Assembly (NCBI GenBank): GCA_016185145.1
Contig: JACPOB010000055.1
Coordinates: 1 to 57,317, forward strand
DNA from: Rhodospirillales bacterium
Lineage (GTDB): Bacteria > Pseudomonadota > Alphaproteobacteria > Reyranellales > Reyranellaceae
Length of the DNA: 57,317 nucleotides
Reading direction: 5' to 3'
Below the pieces are notes generated by a model that worked only from the letters and a program-made list of their open reading frames with translations, had not been told where the DNA came from and searched no databases. Made by a program: the position numbers and the translations under genes. Position 1 is the stretch's first letter. Every line of letters starts with the position of its first letter. Shown here in pieces: positions 15,359 through 23,571 of the stretch.

Positions 15359-16102
15359 TCACCATTTCTCGCCAAAGGGACGGATCTCCATTTCCGAGCT
15401 CCAGGCGTCACGCGGCTGCCGGTAGAGCGCCCAGTAGGCGTCGGCGACGGCCTGCGGGCGCATCAGCCGGTCGGGCGGCAACTTGGCCAGAGCGTCGGCG
15501 CCTTCGCGCTCCTTGATGCGCTCGCGCACCCAGGCGGTATCGACGCCGGAATCGATCACCAGGTGCGCGACGTGGATGTTCCTGGGGCCGAGCTCGCGGG
15601 CCGCGGCCTGGGCGACGGCGCGCAATCCGGCCTTGGCCGCAGCGAAGGCGGCATAGCCCACGCCGCCGCGCATGCTGGCGGTCGCGCCGGTGAAGAAGAT
15701 CGCCCCCTTGCCGCGCGGCAGCATCAACTTGGCGGCTTCCCGACCGGCCAGGAAGCCCGAGTAGCAGGCCATCTCCCATACCTTGCGGAAGACGCGCTCG
15801 GTCGTCTCTGTGAACGGGAAATTGACGTTGGCGCCGACATTGAAGATGCAGACCTCGAGCGGCGCCAGCCGGTCTGCCTCCTGCAGGAAGGCGGTGATGT
15901 CCTCTTCCTTGCGCGCGTCGAGCGAGCGCGCCGAGACCTTGCCGCCGGCGCTCTCGATGTCGGCGACCAGGGGGCTGAGCTTGTCGCCGTTGCGCCGGCC
16001 GGCGAACACCGTAAAACCTTCGACGGCGAACTTCTTGGCGATGGCGGCGCCGATGAAGTCGCCCGCGCCGATCACGGCTGCCGTCGCATTGCGTGCTGCC
16101 AC
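15359..16102 (-). CDS. SDR-fold protein lacking catalytic Ser and Tyr
   Basis: 247 residues of short-chain dehydrogenase fold. The expected YxxxK reads FAAAK (Tyr replaced by Phe), and the position 13 residues before it, normally Ser, is Ala. The cofactor loop reads IGAGDFIG rather than the usual TGxxxGIG. The C-terminus EIRPFGEKW is identical to that of the SDR-like gene at 17817, so both belong to one divergent subfamily. Start is a GTG after AGGAGG. Either the chemistry differs or the protein is a non-catalytic partner. It lies between the acyl-CoA synthetase and the isomerase-like gene. Confidence 0.85.
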   Translation of the reverse strand: MAARNATAAVIGAGDFIGAAIAKKFAVEGFTVFAGRRNGDKLSPLVADIESAGGKVSARSLDARKEEDITAFLQEADRLAPLEVCIFNVGANVNFPFTETTERVFRKVWEMACYSGFLAGREAAKLMLPRGKGAIFFTGATASMRGGVGYAAFAAAKAGLRAVAQAAARELGPRNIHVAHLVIDSGVDTAWVRERIKEREGADALAKLPPDRLMRPQAVADAYWALYRQPRDAWSSEMEIRPFGEKW

Positions 16103-16111
16103 TTCTTCCTC

Positions 16112-17656
16112 CTATGCGCTGAGCCGATGTTTCAGGATCTTGCCCGTCGACGAGGTGGGCAGAGCCTCGAGAATGACGATCTCGCTCGGCCGCTTGTAGG
16201 CGGTGAGCTGGCGGGCGGCGTGCGCCATGAGATCATCGACCGTGGCCTGCGCTCCGGCCAGGAGCTGGACATAGGCCACGACCTCCTCGTTGGCCTGCAC
16301 GGCGCGACCGATCACGGCCGACTGCATGACCGCGGGATGGGCGTTGAGCACCGCTTCGACCTCGGCCGGATAGACGTTGAAGCCCGATCGGATGATCAGC
16401 TCCTTGGTCCGGCCGGCGATGAACAAGGTCTCGCCTTCGAAGCGGGCGAGGTCGCCGGTGTTGAACCAGCCCTCCTTGTCGATGGCGGCCTCCGTCGCCG
16501 CGGGCGCGCGATAGTAGCCGCGCATGACATTGGGGCCACGGACATGCAGCTCGCCGACCGTCCCCTCCGCGACCGCTGCGCCGTCGCGGCCGACCAGTCG
16601 CACTTCGATGCCCGGGATGACGGTGCCGACCGACGTGTCGGGCCGTGGCGCGTCCGCGCGCACGCCCGATATGCCGGGCGCACACTCGGTGATGCCGTAG
16701 CCGTTGAGCAACGGCAGGCCGAACTCCTGCTCGACCATGGCTTTCAGGGTGGGATCGAGCGGCGCGCCGGCAACATAGAGCCCGCGCAGGCGGCCTCGCG
16801 GCAGGGCGTTGAGGCCCGCCGTCGTCTTGTATTCAAGCAGGCGCTGATAGGTCGTCGGCACGCCGAACAGCAGCGAGATGCCATGGTCGCGCACGGCGCC
16901 GACGAAAGCCGCGGGATCGTACTTGGGCACCAGATGGGCGGCGCTGCCGCCGATCAGCGTGCCCGCCAGGATGATCGAAAAGCCGACGATGTGCGACATC
17001 GGCAGCACGCCGTAGATGATGTCCTCGGGCGTGGGCTTGCGCAGCAAGCGCGAGACGCTGGCGTTGAACAGGATGTTGCGATGGCTGAGCATCACCCCCT
17101 TGGGGTTCCCCGTGGTGCCCGACGTATAGAGCAGCGCCGCCACCTGCTGGGCGCCGTCCTGCGCCACCGGCTCCGGTTCGGTCGCGTCGTTGAGCGGGCT
17201 TACGGCGAGCGTGCCGAGCGGCCCCATCTCCACGTCGTGCGCCTCGTGGCGGCGGGCGTGCGCTGCGGCGAGCTCGGAAACCTCGACCGTGTAGTACAGC
17301 AGGCGCGCGCCGCAGTGGTCGCGGATCTGGTCGATTTCCCGTTCGGACAGGCGGGGATTGACGGAGACCGACCAGGCATCGAGCGCCGATATCGCGAGAA
17401 TGAGGGCCGCAAGCGCGGGGCTGTTCTCGCTGACCACCATCACGCGATCGCCCGGCCGCACGCCGTGTTTGCTGAGCGCCGCCGCCGCGTCGTCGACGAT
17501 GCCGGCGAGCGCACCGTAGGTCCACACCTTGCCGTCACCGATCAGGGCAGGCTGCTTCGGCGCGCTGCTGGCCCACGGCCGGAAGACCTGATCGAGACGC
17601 TGCGGCAGTCCCGCGAGAAGCTCCCGGGCTGCGGCCTCGACCTGCGATGGCGGCAT
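16112..17656 (-). CDS. AMP-forming acyl-CoA synthetase
   Basis: 514 residues of the class I adenylate-forming family, making acyl-CoA from acid, ATP and CoA. Motifs are in order: LLYTSGTTGNPKGVMLSH (P-loop), LNGYGITEC, FNTGDLARFEGE, IAGRTKELIIRSGFNVYP, and the C-terminal STGKILK with the catalytic Lys. First gene of a leftward operon with the divergent SDR and HCCA-isomerase-like genes. Its start ATG follows GAGGG. A good -35 (TTGACA) reads leftward from the shared intergenic region near 17709-17714. Confidence 0.93.
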   Translation of the reverse strand: MPPSQVEAAARELLAGLPQRLDQVFRPWASSAPKQPALIGDGKVWTYGALAGIVDDAAAALSKHGVRPGDRVMVVSENSPALAALILAISALDAWSVSVNPRLSEREIDQIRDHCGARLLYYTVEVSELAAAHARRHEAHDVEMGPLGTLAVSPLNDATEPEPVAQDGAQQVAALLYTSGTTGNPKGVMLSHRNILFNASVSRLLRKPTPEDIIYGVLPMSHIVGFSIILAGTLIGGSAAHLVPKYDPAAFVGAVRDHGISLLFGVPTTYQRLLEYKTTAGLNALPRGRLRGLYVAGAPLDPTLKAMVEQEFGLPLLNGYGITECAPGISGVRADAPRPDTSVGTVIPGIEVRLVGRDGAAVAEGTVGELHVRGPNVMRGYYRAPAATEAAIDKEGWFNTGDLARFEGETLFIAGRTKELIIRSGFNVYPAEVEAVLNAHPAVMQSAVIGRAVQANEEVVAYVQLLAGAQATVDDLMAHAARQLTAYKRPSEIVILEALPTSSTGKILKHRLSA

Positions 17657-17706
17657 GTTTCCCTCTGCCTTATCCGTTGATTGGTAGTGTCAGTGTCTTT
17701 TTAGAA

Positions 17707-17731
17707 CTTGTCAATTGACCAGTAGGACAAG
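17707..17731. promoter_or_regulatory. Inverted repeats in divergent promoter
   Basis: CTTGTC (17707-17712) and GACAAG (17726-17731) flank a region containing the perfect dyad GTCAATTGAC (17710-17719). It lies between the divergent acyl-CoA synthetase and SDR-like genes and overlaps a consensus leftward -35 (TTGACA). Probable operator; the regulator is unknown. Confidence 0.5.
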
Positions 17732-17816
17732 CAACTCGCGCTATCATGAGTTTTGTGTGTTTGATCCGTGCTTTTTTCACATGCACGATTGGCCGGACCC
17801 GAGATTGGAGCCCGCC

Positions 17817-18518
17817 ATGAGCCGTCCCCTCGCCCTCGTAACCGGTGTCGGCCCCGGCACCGGCAGCGCCATTGCCCGGCGTCTGTCGGCCGGCGGCTAC
17901 GACGTCGCCATGCTGGCGCGCAACAAGGACCGGCTGGCGACGTTCGAACGGGAGATCGCCAACGCGAAAGCCTTCGCCTGCGACGTCACCGACGAAGCCC
18001 AGCTCGATGCGACCCTGGCGATGGTCCGCCGCCAGATCGGCGAGCCCTCGGTCCTGGTGCACAATGCGGTCGGCGGCGCGTGGGGCAGCTTCCTGGATAT
18101 CGATCCCAAGGTCTTGAACGCCAATTTCCAGGTCAACACCATGGCGCTCTTGCACCTGGCCCGGCGCCTCGCGCCGGCGATGATGCAAGCGGGCAAGGGC
18201 GCGATCGTCGTCACCGGCAACACCTCGGCGCTGCGCGGCCGGGCGAACTTCGCGGGCTTCGCACCGACCAAGGCGGCGCAGCGCATCCTGGCCGAGGCCA
18301 TGGCGCGCGACCTCGGGCCGAAGGGAGTCCACGTCGCCTACATCGTCATCGACGCGGTGATCGATCTTGCCTGGACGCGCAAGCGCTATCCCGACGCGCC
18401 CGACGGCTTCTTCATCAAGCCGGCCGCCATCGCCGACGAGGTCTGGCACCTCATCCACCAGGACAGGAGCGCCTGGTCGTTCAACGTCGAGATCCGCCCC
18501 TTCGGCGAGAAATGGTGA
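17817..18518 (+). CDS. SDR-fold protein lacking catalytic Ser and Tyr (paralogue)
   Basis: 233 residues. The cofactor loop TGVGPGTG is normal, but the YxxxK motif reads FAPTK and the Ser position is Asn, so both catalytic side chains are replaced. The sequence ends EIRPFGEKW like the gene at 15359. Start chosen at MSRPLA after TTGGAG; an upstream in-frame ATG gives an unlikely extension. It is divergent from the synthetase operon that contains its paralogue and is followed by a GST-like gene. Confidence 0.85.
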   Translation: MSRPLALVTGVGPGTGSAIARRLSAGGYDVAMLARNKDRLATFEREIANAKAFACDVTDEAQLDATLAMVRRQIGEPSVLVHNAVGGAWGSFLDIDPKVLNANFQVNTMALLHLARRLAPAMMQAGKGAIVVTGNTSALRGRANFAGFAPTKAAQRILAEAMARDLGPKGVHVAYIVIDAVIDLAWTRKRYPDAPDGFFIKPAAIADEVWHLIHQDRSAWSFNVEIRPFGEKW

Positions 18519-18523
18519 GCACC

Positions 18524-19321
18524 ATGGCCGACCTCCGGATCTTCTCCTATCTCCCCAATCCCAGGATCATGAAGGCGACGATCGCCGCGCGCCTGTGCGG
18601 CGTCGATATCGAGATCCGCGGCGCCAAGCCCGTCGAGTTGAAGGACTGGCTGTGGGATTTCGACGCCCGTCCCCTGTCGGAGGCCGATCGCCGCAAGACC
18701 AAGGCGCGCGCCGGTCGTGTCGGCTTCAAGGGCGGGCAGCTGGTCAAGACCGATGCCTTCCTGGCCGCCCACCCCTTTGCCACGGTGCCCGCGGCCTTCA
18801 GCCCGGATGGGACGACCGGCATCTTCGAATCCAACAGCATCATGCGGGCCGTGGCGCGGCTCGACCGCAAGCGGTCGAAGCTCTACGGCACCACCCCATA
18901 CGAGGCCGCGCGTATCGACAGCTTCCTCGACGCCAGCCTGGTCTTCGCCCGCGATTCGCAGATCTACCTGCTGGCCCTGCGCGACCCCGAGTTCGCCCCC
19001 GACATCCATGTGCGGACAGCCGAGGCCTTTGCGATCTATGCCGCGGGCATCGACCAGGCCCTGCAGCCCGACCGCAGCTTCCTTGTCGGCGAGACGCTAT
19101 CGCTGGCAGACATCTGCTTCGTGGCCGAGCTCTGCCTGTTCCTGAACGAACGACACCATCGCCCGACGCTTGCCAGGCGAGGCCTCACGCCGATCCTGCA
19201 CGAGCAGTGGCGCGAGCAGTTTCCACTCGCCTCCAGCCACTTCAACCGGCTGATCGCCCATCCGGCGTTTGCGCCGGATGTCGGTCCGTACCTGCAGAAG
19301 CTTTATGCGCGGGCGGCGTGA
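18524..19321 (+). CDS. Glutathione S-transferase family protein
   Basis: 265 residues. Thioredoxin-like N-domain (LPNPRIMKATIAARLCGVDIE, then FATVPAAF and GIFESNSIMRAVARL, the glutathione site) and a helical C-domain (FLVGETLSLADICFVAEL). The architecture resembles the eEF1B-gamma/GstB type. An alternative ATG at 18512 overlaps the previous gene's stop; I prefer MADLRI. It follows the SDR-like gene directly and is probably cotranscribed. Confidence 0.85.
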   Translation: MADLRIFSYLPNPRIMKATIAARLCGVDIEIRGAKPVELKDWLWDFDARPLSEADRRKTKARAGRVGFKGGQLVKTDAFLAAHPFATVPAAFSPDGTTGIFESNSIMRAVARLDRKRSKLYGTTPYEAARIDSFLDASLVFARDSQIYLLALRDPEFAPDIHVRTAEAFAIYAAGIDQALQPDRSFLVGETLSLADICFVAELCLFLNERHHRPTLARRGLTPILHEQWREQFPLASSHFNRLIAHPAFAPDVGPYLQKLYARAA

Positions 19322-19388
19322 GGCGCTGATCAGACGCCGATCAGCCGCTGAGCCAATTAGGCGCTCAGCGCGACCAAACCTTCATGTG

Positions 19389-19505
19389 CTCTCCTCACCC
19401 AGCCTCTCCCAATTGGGGGAGAGGCTGGGTGAGGGGGTGATGCAGGAGACGATCTTCGCGTTGCACCCCCTAACCTAGCCTCTCCCCCAAAGGGGGGAGA
19501 GGAAT
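19389..19505. repeat. Palindromic intergenic repeat, family B (copy 1)
   Basis: Element of the form CTCTCCC...GGGAGAGG with inner GGGTGAGGGGGTGATGCAGG and ACCTAGCCTCTCCCCC. Closely related copies are at 43987-44089 and 45573-45679, and a minimal hairpin is at 24925. Located between convergent genes. Confidence 0.88.
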
Positions 19506-19533
19506 ACGAGGTGAATGCGACGGAAGCGGATGG

Positions 19534-20334
19534 CTAACGCGCCTTCATCGGCAGGCTGGCGAGGTGGATGCCGGCATCGACGATCAGGAACTCGCCGGTG
19601 ATGTTGGAGGCGCTGGTCAGGAAGAACATCACCGCCTCGGCCATCTGCTCGGGTGTGCCGGCCTGGCGCAGCGGCGCGGTCTGCTCCTGGCTCTGCTTCA
19701 GCTTGTTGTAGTTCTCCTCGCCCATGCCGCCCAGCAGCCAGCGCGTCTGGATGAAGCCCGGGCACACGGTGTTGACGCGCACCGCCGGCGAGAACCAGCG
19801 GGCGAGCGTCAGGGTGAGCGTGTTGAGCGCCCCCTTCGAGCAGGCATAGGGGATCGAGCTGCCGACGCCCATCACGCCCGCGATAGAGGAGATGTTCACG
19901 ATCGACCCGCGCTCCTGCTTCTCCTCCCACTGCTTCTTCATGGTCGGGAAGACGGCGCGGCTCATCATGTAGGGGCCGGTGACGTTGACGCGCAGGATGC
20001 GGTCGAAATCCTCGGGCGCGACGCCGTCGAGGTCGCCCTGGTTCTGGAACTTGGTGGTGCCGGCGTTGTTCACCAGGCCGTCGATGCGGCCCCACTTCTT
20101 CAGGGTTTCGCCCGCGAGCTTCTTGCAATCGGCGTCCTGGCCCATGTCGGCCTGCACCAGGATCGACTCGACGCCCTTGGCCTTGACCGCCTCGTAGGTC
20201 TCGTCGGCTTCCTTCTTGCTCTTGGTGTAGTTGATGGCGACGTTCCAGCCGCGCTCCGCCAGGTCCAGCGCACACGAGGCGCCCAGCCCCGTCGCCGAAC
20301 CCGTCACGATCGCCACCTTGCCCGATTTCGCCAT
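19534..20334 (-). CDS. Short-chain dehydrogenase/reductase
   Basis: 266 residues, classical SDR with TGSATGLG cofactor loop, NNAGTT, Ser in NISSIAG and YACSK active site. It reduces or oxidises a hydroxyl/keto group with NAD(P). Start at MAKSGK after GGAGGGACAC; an 11-residue longer form is unlikely. It is divergent from another SDR gene at 20416, with 81 bases between. Confidence 0.9.
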   Translation of the reverse strand: MAKSGKVAIVTGSATGLGASCALDLAERGWNVAINYTKSKKEADETYEAVKAKGVESILVQADMGQDADCKKLAGETLKKWGRIDGLVNNAGTTKFQNQGDLDGVAPEDFDRILRVNVTGPYMMSRAVFPTMKKQWEEKQERGSIVNISSIAGVMGVGSSIPYACSKGALNTLTLTLARWFSPAVRVNTVCPGFIQTRWLLGGMGEENYNKLKQSQEQTAPLRQAGTPEQMAEAVMFFLTSASNITGEFLIVDAGIHLASLPMKAR

Positions 20335-20415
20335 GTGTCCCTCCGGATATCTCCTGCCGCCTTTCATAGGCTAGGATTGCCTCCCAAGGCAAAACAGGCA
20401 GGACACGGACTGGGC

Positions 20416-21180
20416 ATGGCCGACCTTTTTTCGATGAAGAACCGCGTGGTGCTGTTGACCGGGGCCTCGCGCGGGTTGGGCCGCGACATGGCGCTGACCC
20501 TGGGCGCTGCCGGCGCCACGGTGCTGTGCGCCGGCCGCACGGTGAAAGAGCTGGAGGTGACGGCGCGCGCCATCAAGCGCAAAGGCGGCAAGGCCGAGGT
20601 GACGCCGCTCGACATCACCGATGAAGCGGCCGTGCGCGAGCAGGTCGCGAGCATCATCAAGAAGCACCGCCGCATCGACGCGTTGGTCAACAATGCCGGC
20701 ATCATCTACCGCGAGGCGATCGTCGACACCTCGACCGACACCTTCCGCTCCGCGATCGAGACCGATCTGGTCTCGCAGTTCATGCTGGCGCGCGAGGTCG
20801 GCCGCCACATGCTGGCGCGCAAGTACGGCCGCATCGTCAACATCTCCTCGATCATGGGCATTTTAGGCCGCGCCACGGTGGCGGGCTACGTCGCGGCCAA
20901 GCACGGCCTGATCGGGCTCACCAAGAACCTGGCGGCCGAGTACGGTCCGCACGTCACCTGCAACGCCATCGCGCCCGGCTACATCCGCACCGAGCTCAAC
21001 GTCCCGCTGCAGCAGAACAAGGTCTTCAACGCCATGCTCGAGCAGCGCACCGCGCTGCACCGCTGGGGCAAGCCCGAGGACCTGCGCGGCCCCCTGCTGC
21101 TGCTGACCTCGGACGCAGGCGCCTACATGAGCGGCCATACGCTGGTGGTCGACGGCGGCATGACCGTCATCCTGGCCTGA
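20416..21180 (+). CDS. Short-chain dehydrogenase/reductase (gluconate 5-dehydrogenase-like)
   Basis: 254 residues, classical SDR: TGASRGLG loop, NNAGI, Ser in NISSIMG, YVAAK active site and the closing VVDGGMT typical of FabG/gluconate-5-dehydrogenase relatives. The substrate is not determinable. It is followed after one base by the small membrane-anchored protein gene. Confidence 0.9.
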   Translation: MADLFSMKNRVVLLTGASRGLGRDMALTLGAAGATVLCAGRTVKELEVTARAIKRKGGKAEVTPLDITDEAAVREQVASIIKKHRRIDALVNNAGIIYREAIVDTSTDTFRSAIETDLVSQFMLAREVGRHMLARKYGRIVNISSIMGILGRATVAGYVAAKHGLIGLTKNLAAEYGPHVTCNAIAPGYIRTELNVPLQQNKVFNAMLEQRTALHRWGKPEDLRGPLLLLTSDAGAYMSGHTLVVDGGMTVILA

Positions 21181-21181
21181 C

Positions 21182-21670
21182 ATGCTCTCGATCCCGCGCT
21201 GGGCGATCCTGCTGGCGGGCGCGGCCCTGCTGCTGTTCGGCCTTGCCGTCCACATGGGCTGGCTGCGCGATCCGTCGCTCGCCAAGGCCGACTATGTCGG
21301 CGGCATCGACGTGTCGGCGGACGACGCCAAGCTCTATCGCGCCGTGCCGTTCGAATGGCGCGTCACCTCCAACGCCGGCTCCTTCACCGGCAGCGACACG
21401 GCCTGGGTCCGCATCGACGACTCCGGCGAGCGTCCCACCATCTGCGGCTGGCTGCTGCTCGACAAGGGCGGCAACTCGATCCGCGCCACGCGCTGGCTGA
21501 GCGAGGCGCGGATGCTCGCCGGCGACATGAAGCTGACCGCGCTGTTCATCGCTCCCGTCGAGAAGGCGCCCGGCGATGGCCTGACCGCGGGCTGCCTCAG
21601 GATCGACGAGCCGACGCGTCCCGCGACCGACGCGCCGCTCAAGCTCGAAGGCAGCCCGGTTCGTGAGTAA
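21182..21670 (+). CDS. Membrane-anchored protein of unknown function
   Basis: 162 residues: one N-terminal membrane segment (WAILLAGAALLLFGLAV, about 7-23) and a presumably periplasmic domain of 130 residues with two cysteines (TICGW and AGCLR). I do not recognise a family. It begins one base after the SDR stop, so it is cotranscribed with it, and a palindromic repeat follows it. Confidence 0.7.
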   Translation: MLSIPRWAILLAGAALLLFGLAVHMGWLRDPSLAKADYVGGIDVSADDAKLYRAVPFEWRVTSNAGSFTGSDTAWVRIDDSGERPTICGWLLLDKGGNSIRATRWLSEARMLAGDMKLTALFIAPVEKAPGDGLTAGCLRIDEPTRPATDAPLKLEGSPVRE

Positions 21671-21675
21671 GAAGA

Positions 21676-21749
21676 CAGCGAAGCGCGGACCGCGGGCGTC
21701 TCGCCCGCCTCATGAGCGGGCCGGAGGCCCGCGGTCCGTGCTTCGCTGA
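21676..21749. repeat. Palindromic intergenic repeat, family C (copy 1)
   Basis: Inverted repeat CAGCGAAGCGCGGACCGCGGG ... CCGCGGTCCGTGCTTCGCTG, where arms of about 20 bases surround GCCCGCCTCATGAGCGGGC. Relatives are at 23470, 30951 and 56114. Confidence 0.85.
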
Positions 21750-21772
21750 AGAACAAGAGTACGGAGGAACAC

Positions 21773-23464
21773 ATGCCCACCTTTCGCCAGTCACGCGACT
21801 TCCTGCTGGCCAACCGCACCGACTACGCCAAGGCGGTCGAGGGCTTCCGCTGGCCCGACCCCGCGCCGTTCAACTGGGCGATCGACTGGTTCGATGCCGG
21901 GCTCGCCAATGCGGCCAACAGGGACCGTTGCGGCCTCTGGATCGTCGACGTGGCGAGCGGACGCGAAACCAGGCTCACCTTCGGCGAGCTGTCGCAACGC
22001 TCGAACCAGGTCGCGAACTGGCTGCGCCAGCAGGGCCTGAAGCGCGGCGATCATCTGCTGCTGGTGCTGAACAACGTGGCGCCGCTGTGGGAGATCATGC
22101 TGGCCGCCATGAAGCTCGGCGTCGTCGTCATCCCGGCCACGACGCTCCTCACCACCGAGGAGCTTTTGGACCGAGTCGAACGCGGCCGCGCGCGCATGAT
22201 CGTCACCGACGAGGACCAGGTCGCGAAGTGCGCCGGCCTGCCTCGCGATGGCGTGACCTTCGTCAACATCAGCGCCAGACCCATCGCCGGCTGGCAGTCG
22301 CTCGGCGATGCCTACAAGTGCCCGACCGAGTTCGCGGCCGACGGCACGACCAACGCCGACGATCCGCTGCTGCTCTATTTCACCTCGGGTACGACGGCCA
22401 AGCCAAAGCTGGTGCGCCACAGCCATCGCAGCTACCCCGTGGGCGCGCTGTCGACCATGTACTGGCTCGGCCTGCAGCCCGGCGACGTGCACCTCAACAT
22501 CTCCTCCCCGGGCTGGGCCAAGCACGCCTGGAGCACGTTCTTCGCCCCGTGGAACGCCGGCGCCACGGTGCTGATCGTCAACCAGGCGCCGTTCAACGCC
22601 AAGGCGCTGCTGGGCGTGCTCGAACGCTGCAAGGTCACGACCTTCTGCGCGCCGCCGACCGTGTGGCGCCTGATGATCCAGGAGGATCTCGCGGCGGCGA
22701 AGGTCTCCCTGCGCGAAGTCTGCGGCGCCGGCGAGCCGCTGAACCCTGAAGTCATCAACAAGGTCCACGAAGCCTGGGGCCTCATCATCCGCGACGGCTA
22801 CGGCCAGACCGAGACGACGGCGCTGATCGCCAACTCGCCGGGCCAGACGGTCAAGCCGGGTGCGATGGGCCGGCCGATGCCGGGCTATCGCATCCTGGTG
22901 CTCGATCCGGACGGCATGCCGACCGACGAGGGCGAGATCTGCCTCGACCTCAACGAGGAGCGTCCGGCAGGCCTGATGCAGGGCTATGCCGACGCCGAGG
23001 GCAGGCTCTCGGGCGCCAACGACAAGGTCTATCGCACCGGCGACGTGGCGAGCCTCGATGCCGACGGTTACCTCACCTTCGTCGGCCGCGCCGACGACGT
23101 CTTCAAGTCGTCGGACTACCGCATCAGCCCGTTCGAGCTGGAGAGCGTGCTGATCGAGCACGATGCCGTCGCCGAAGCAGCCATCGTGCCGACGCCGGAC
23201 GACATCCGGCTCAGCATCCCGAAGGCCTACATCCTGCTGACCGCGGGGACGCCGCCGACCCGGGAGACGGCGCGGTCGATCCTGGAATACACCCACCAGC
23301 GGCTGGCGCCGTTCAAGCGCATCCGCCGCCTGGAGTTCGTCAAGGAGCTGCCCAAGACGATTTCCGGCAAGATCCGGCGCAACCAGCTGCGCCGCGTCGA
23401 GTACCAAGGCAGCGCCGCCGACGTCACGCGCGGCGTCGAGTTCCACGAGAAGGACGTTTTGTAA
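21773..23464 (+). CDS. AMP-forming acyl-CoA synthetase (acetyl/medium-chain type)
   Basis: 563 residues. Motifs: LLYFTSGTTAKPKLVRHSH (P-loop), DGYGQTETT, YRTGDVASLDADGYLTFVGR, DVFKSSDYRISPFELE, and the catalytic Lys region PKTISGKIRR. Closest to the acetyl/medium-chain acyl-CoA synthetases (Acs/Acsm). Strong ribosome binding site ACGGAGGAACAC before the ATG. The flanking family C repeats at both ends suggest a separate transcription unit. Confidence 0.92.
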   Translation: MPTFRQSRDFLLANRTDYAKAVEGFRWPDPAPFNWAIDWFDAGLANAANRDRCGLWIVDVASGRETRLTFGELSQRSNQVANWLRQQGLKRGDHLLLVLNNVAPLWEIMLAAMKLGVVVIPATTLLTTEELLDRVERGRARMIVTDEDQVAKCAGLPRDGVTFVNISARPIAGWQSLGDAYKCPTEFAADGTTNADDPLLLYFTSGTTAKPKLVRHSHRSYPVGALSTMYWLGLQPGDVHLNISSPGWAKHAWSTFFAPWNAGATVLIVNQAPFNAKALLGVLERCKVTTFCAPPTVWRLMIQEDLAAAKVSLREVCGAGEPLNPEVINKVHEAWGLIIRDGYGQTETTALIANSPGQTVKPGAMGRPMPGYRILVLDPDGMPTDEGEICLDLNEERPAGLMQGYADAEGRLSGANDKVYRTGDVASLDADGYLTFVGRADDVFKSSDYRISPFELESVLIEHDAVAEAAIVPTPDDIRLSIPKAYILLTAGTPPTRETARSILEYTHQRLAPFKRIRRLEFVKELPKTISGKIRRNQLRRVEYQGSAADVTRGVEFHEKDVL

Positions 23465-23469
23465 GGGAG

Positions 23470-23551
23470 CTCATGCTCTTCCGGACCACGAGCTTCCAGC
23501 TCGCTCATGCTCATGAGCGAGCTGGAAGCTCGCGGTCCGGAAGAGCATGAG
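23470..23551. repeat. Palindromic intergenic repeat, family C (copy 2)
   Basis: Nearly perfect 40-bp arms meeting at CTCATGCTCATGAG: CTCATGCTCTTCCGGACC on the left, GGTCCGGAAGAGCATGAG on the right. The transcript would fold into one long hairpin. Confidence 0.92.
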
Positions 23552-23571
23552 CGGGTCCAATGAGGAGAGTC

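Noticed and set aside
15002..17680. 892-codon rightward open frame over three leftward genes
   Set aside because: It covers the acyl-CoA synthetase, SDR and isomerase genes antisense; motifs and ribosome binding sites support the leftward genes.
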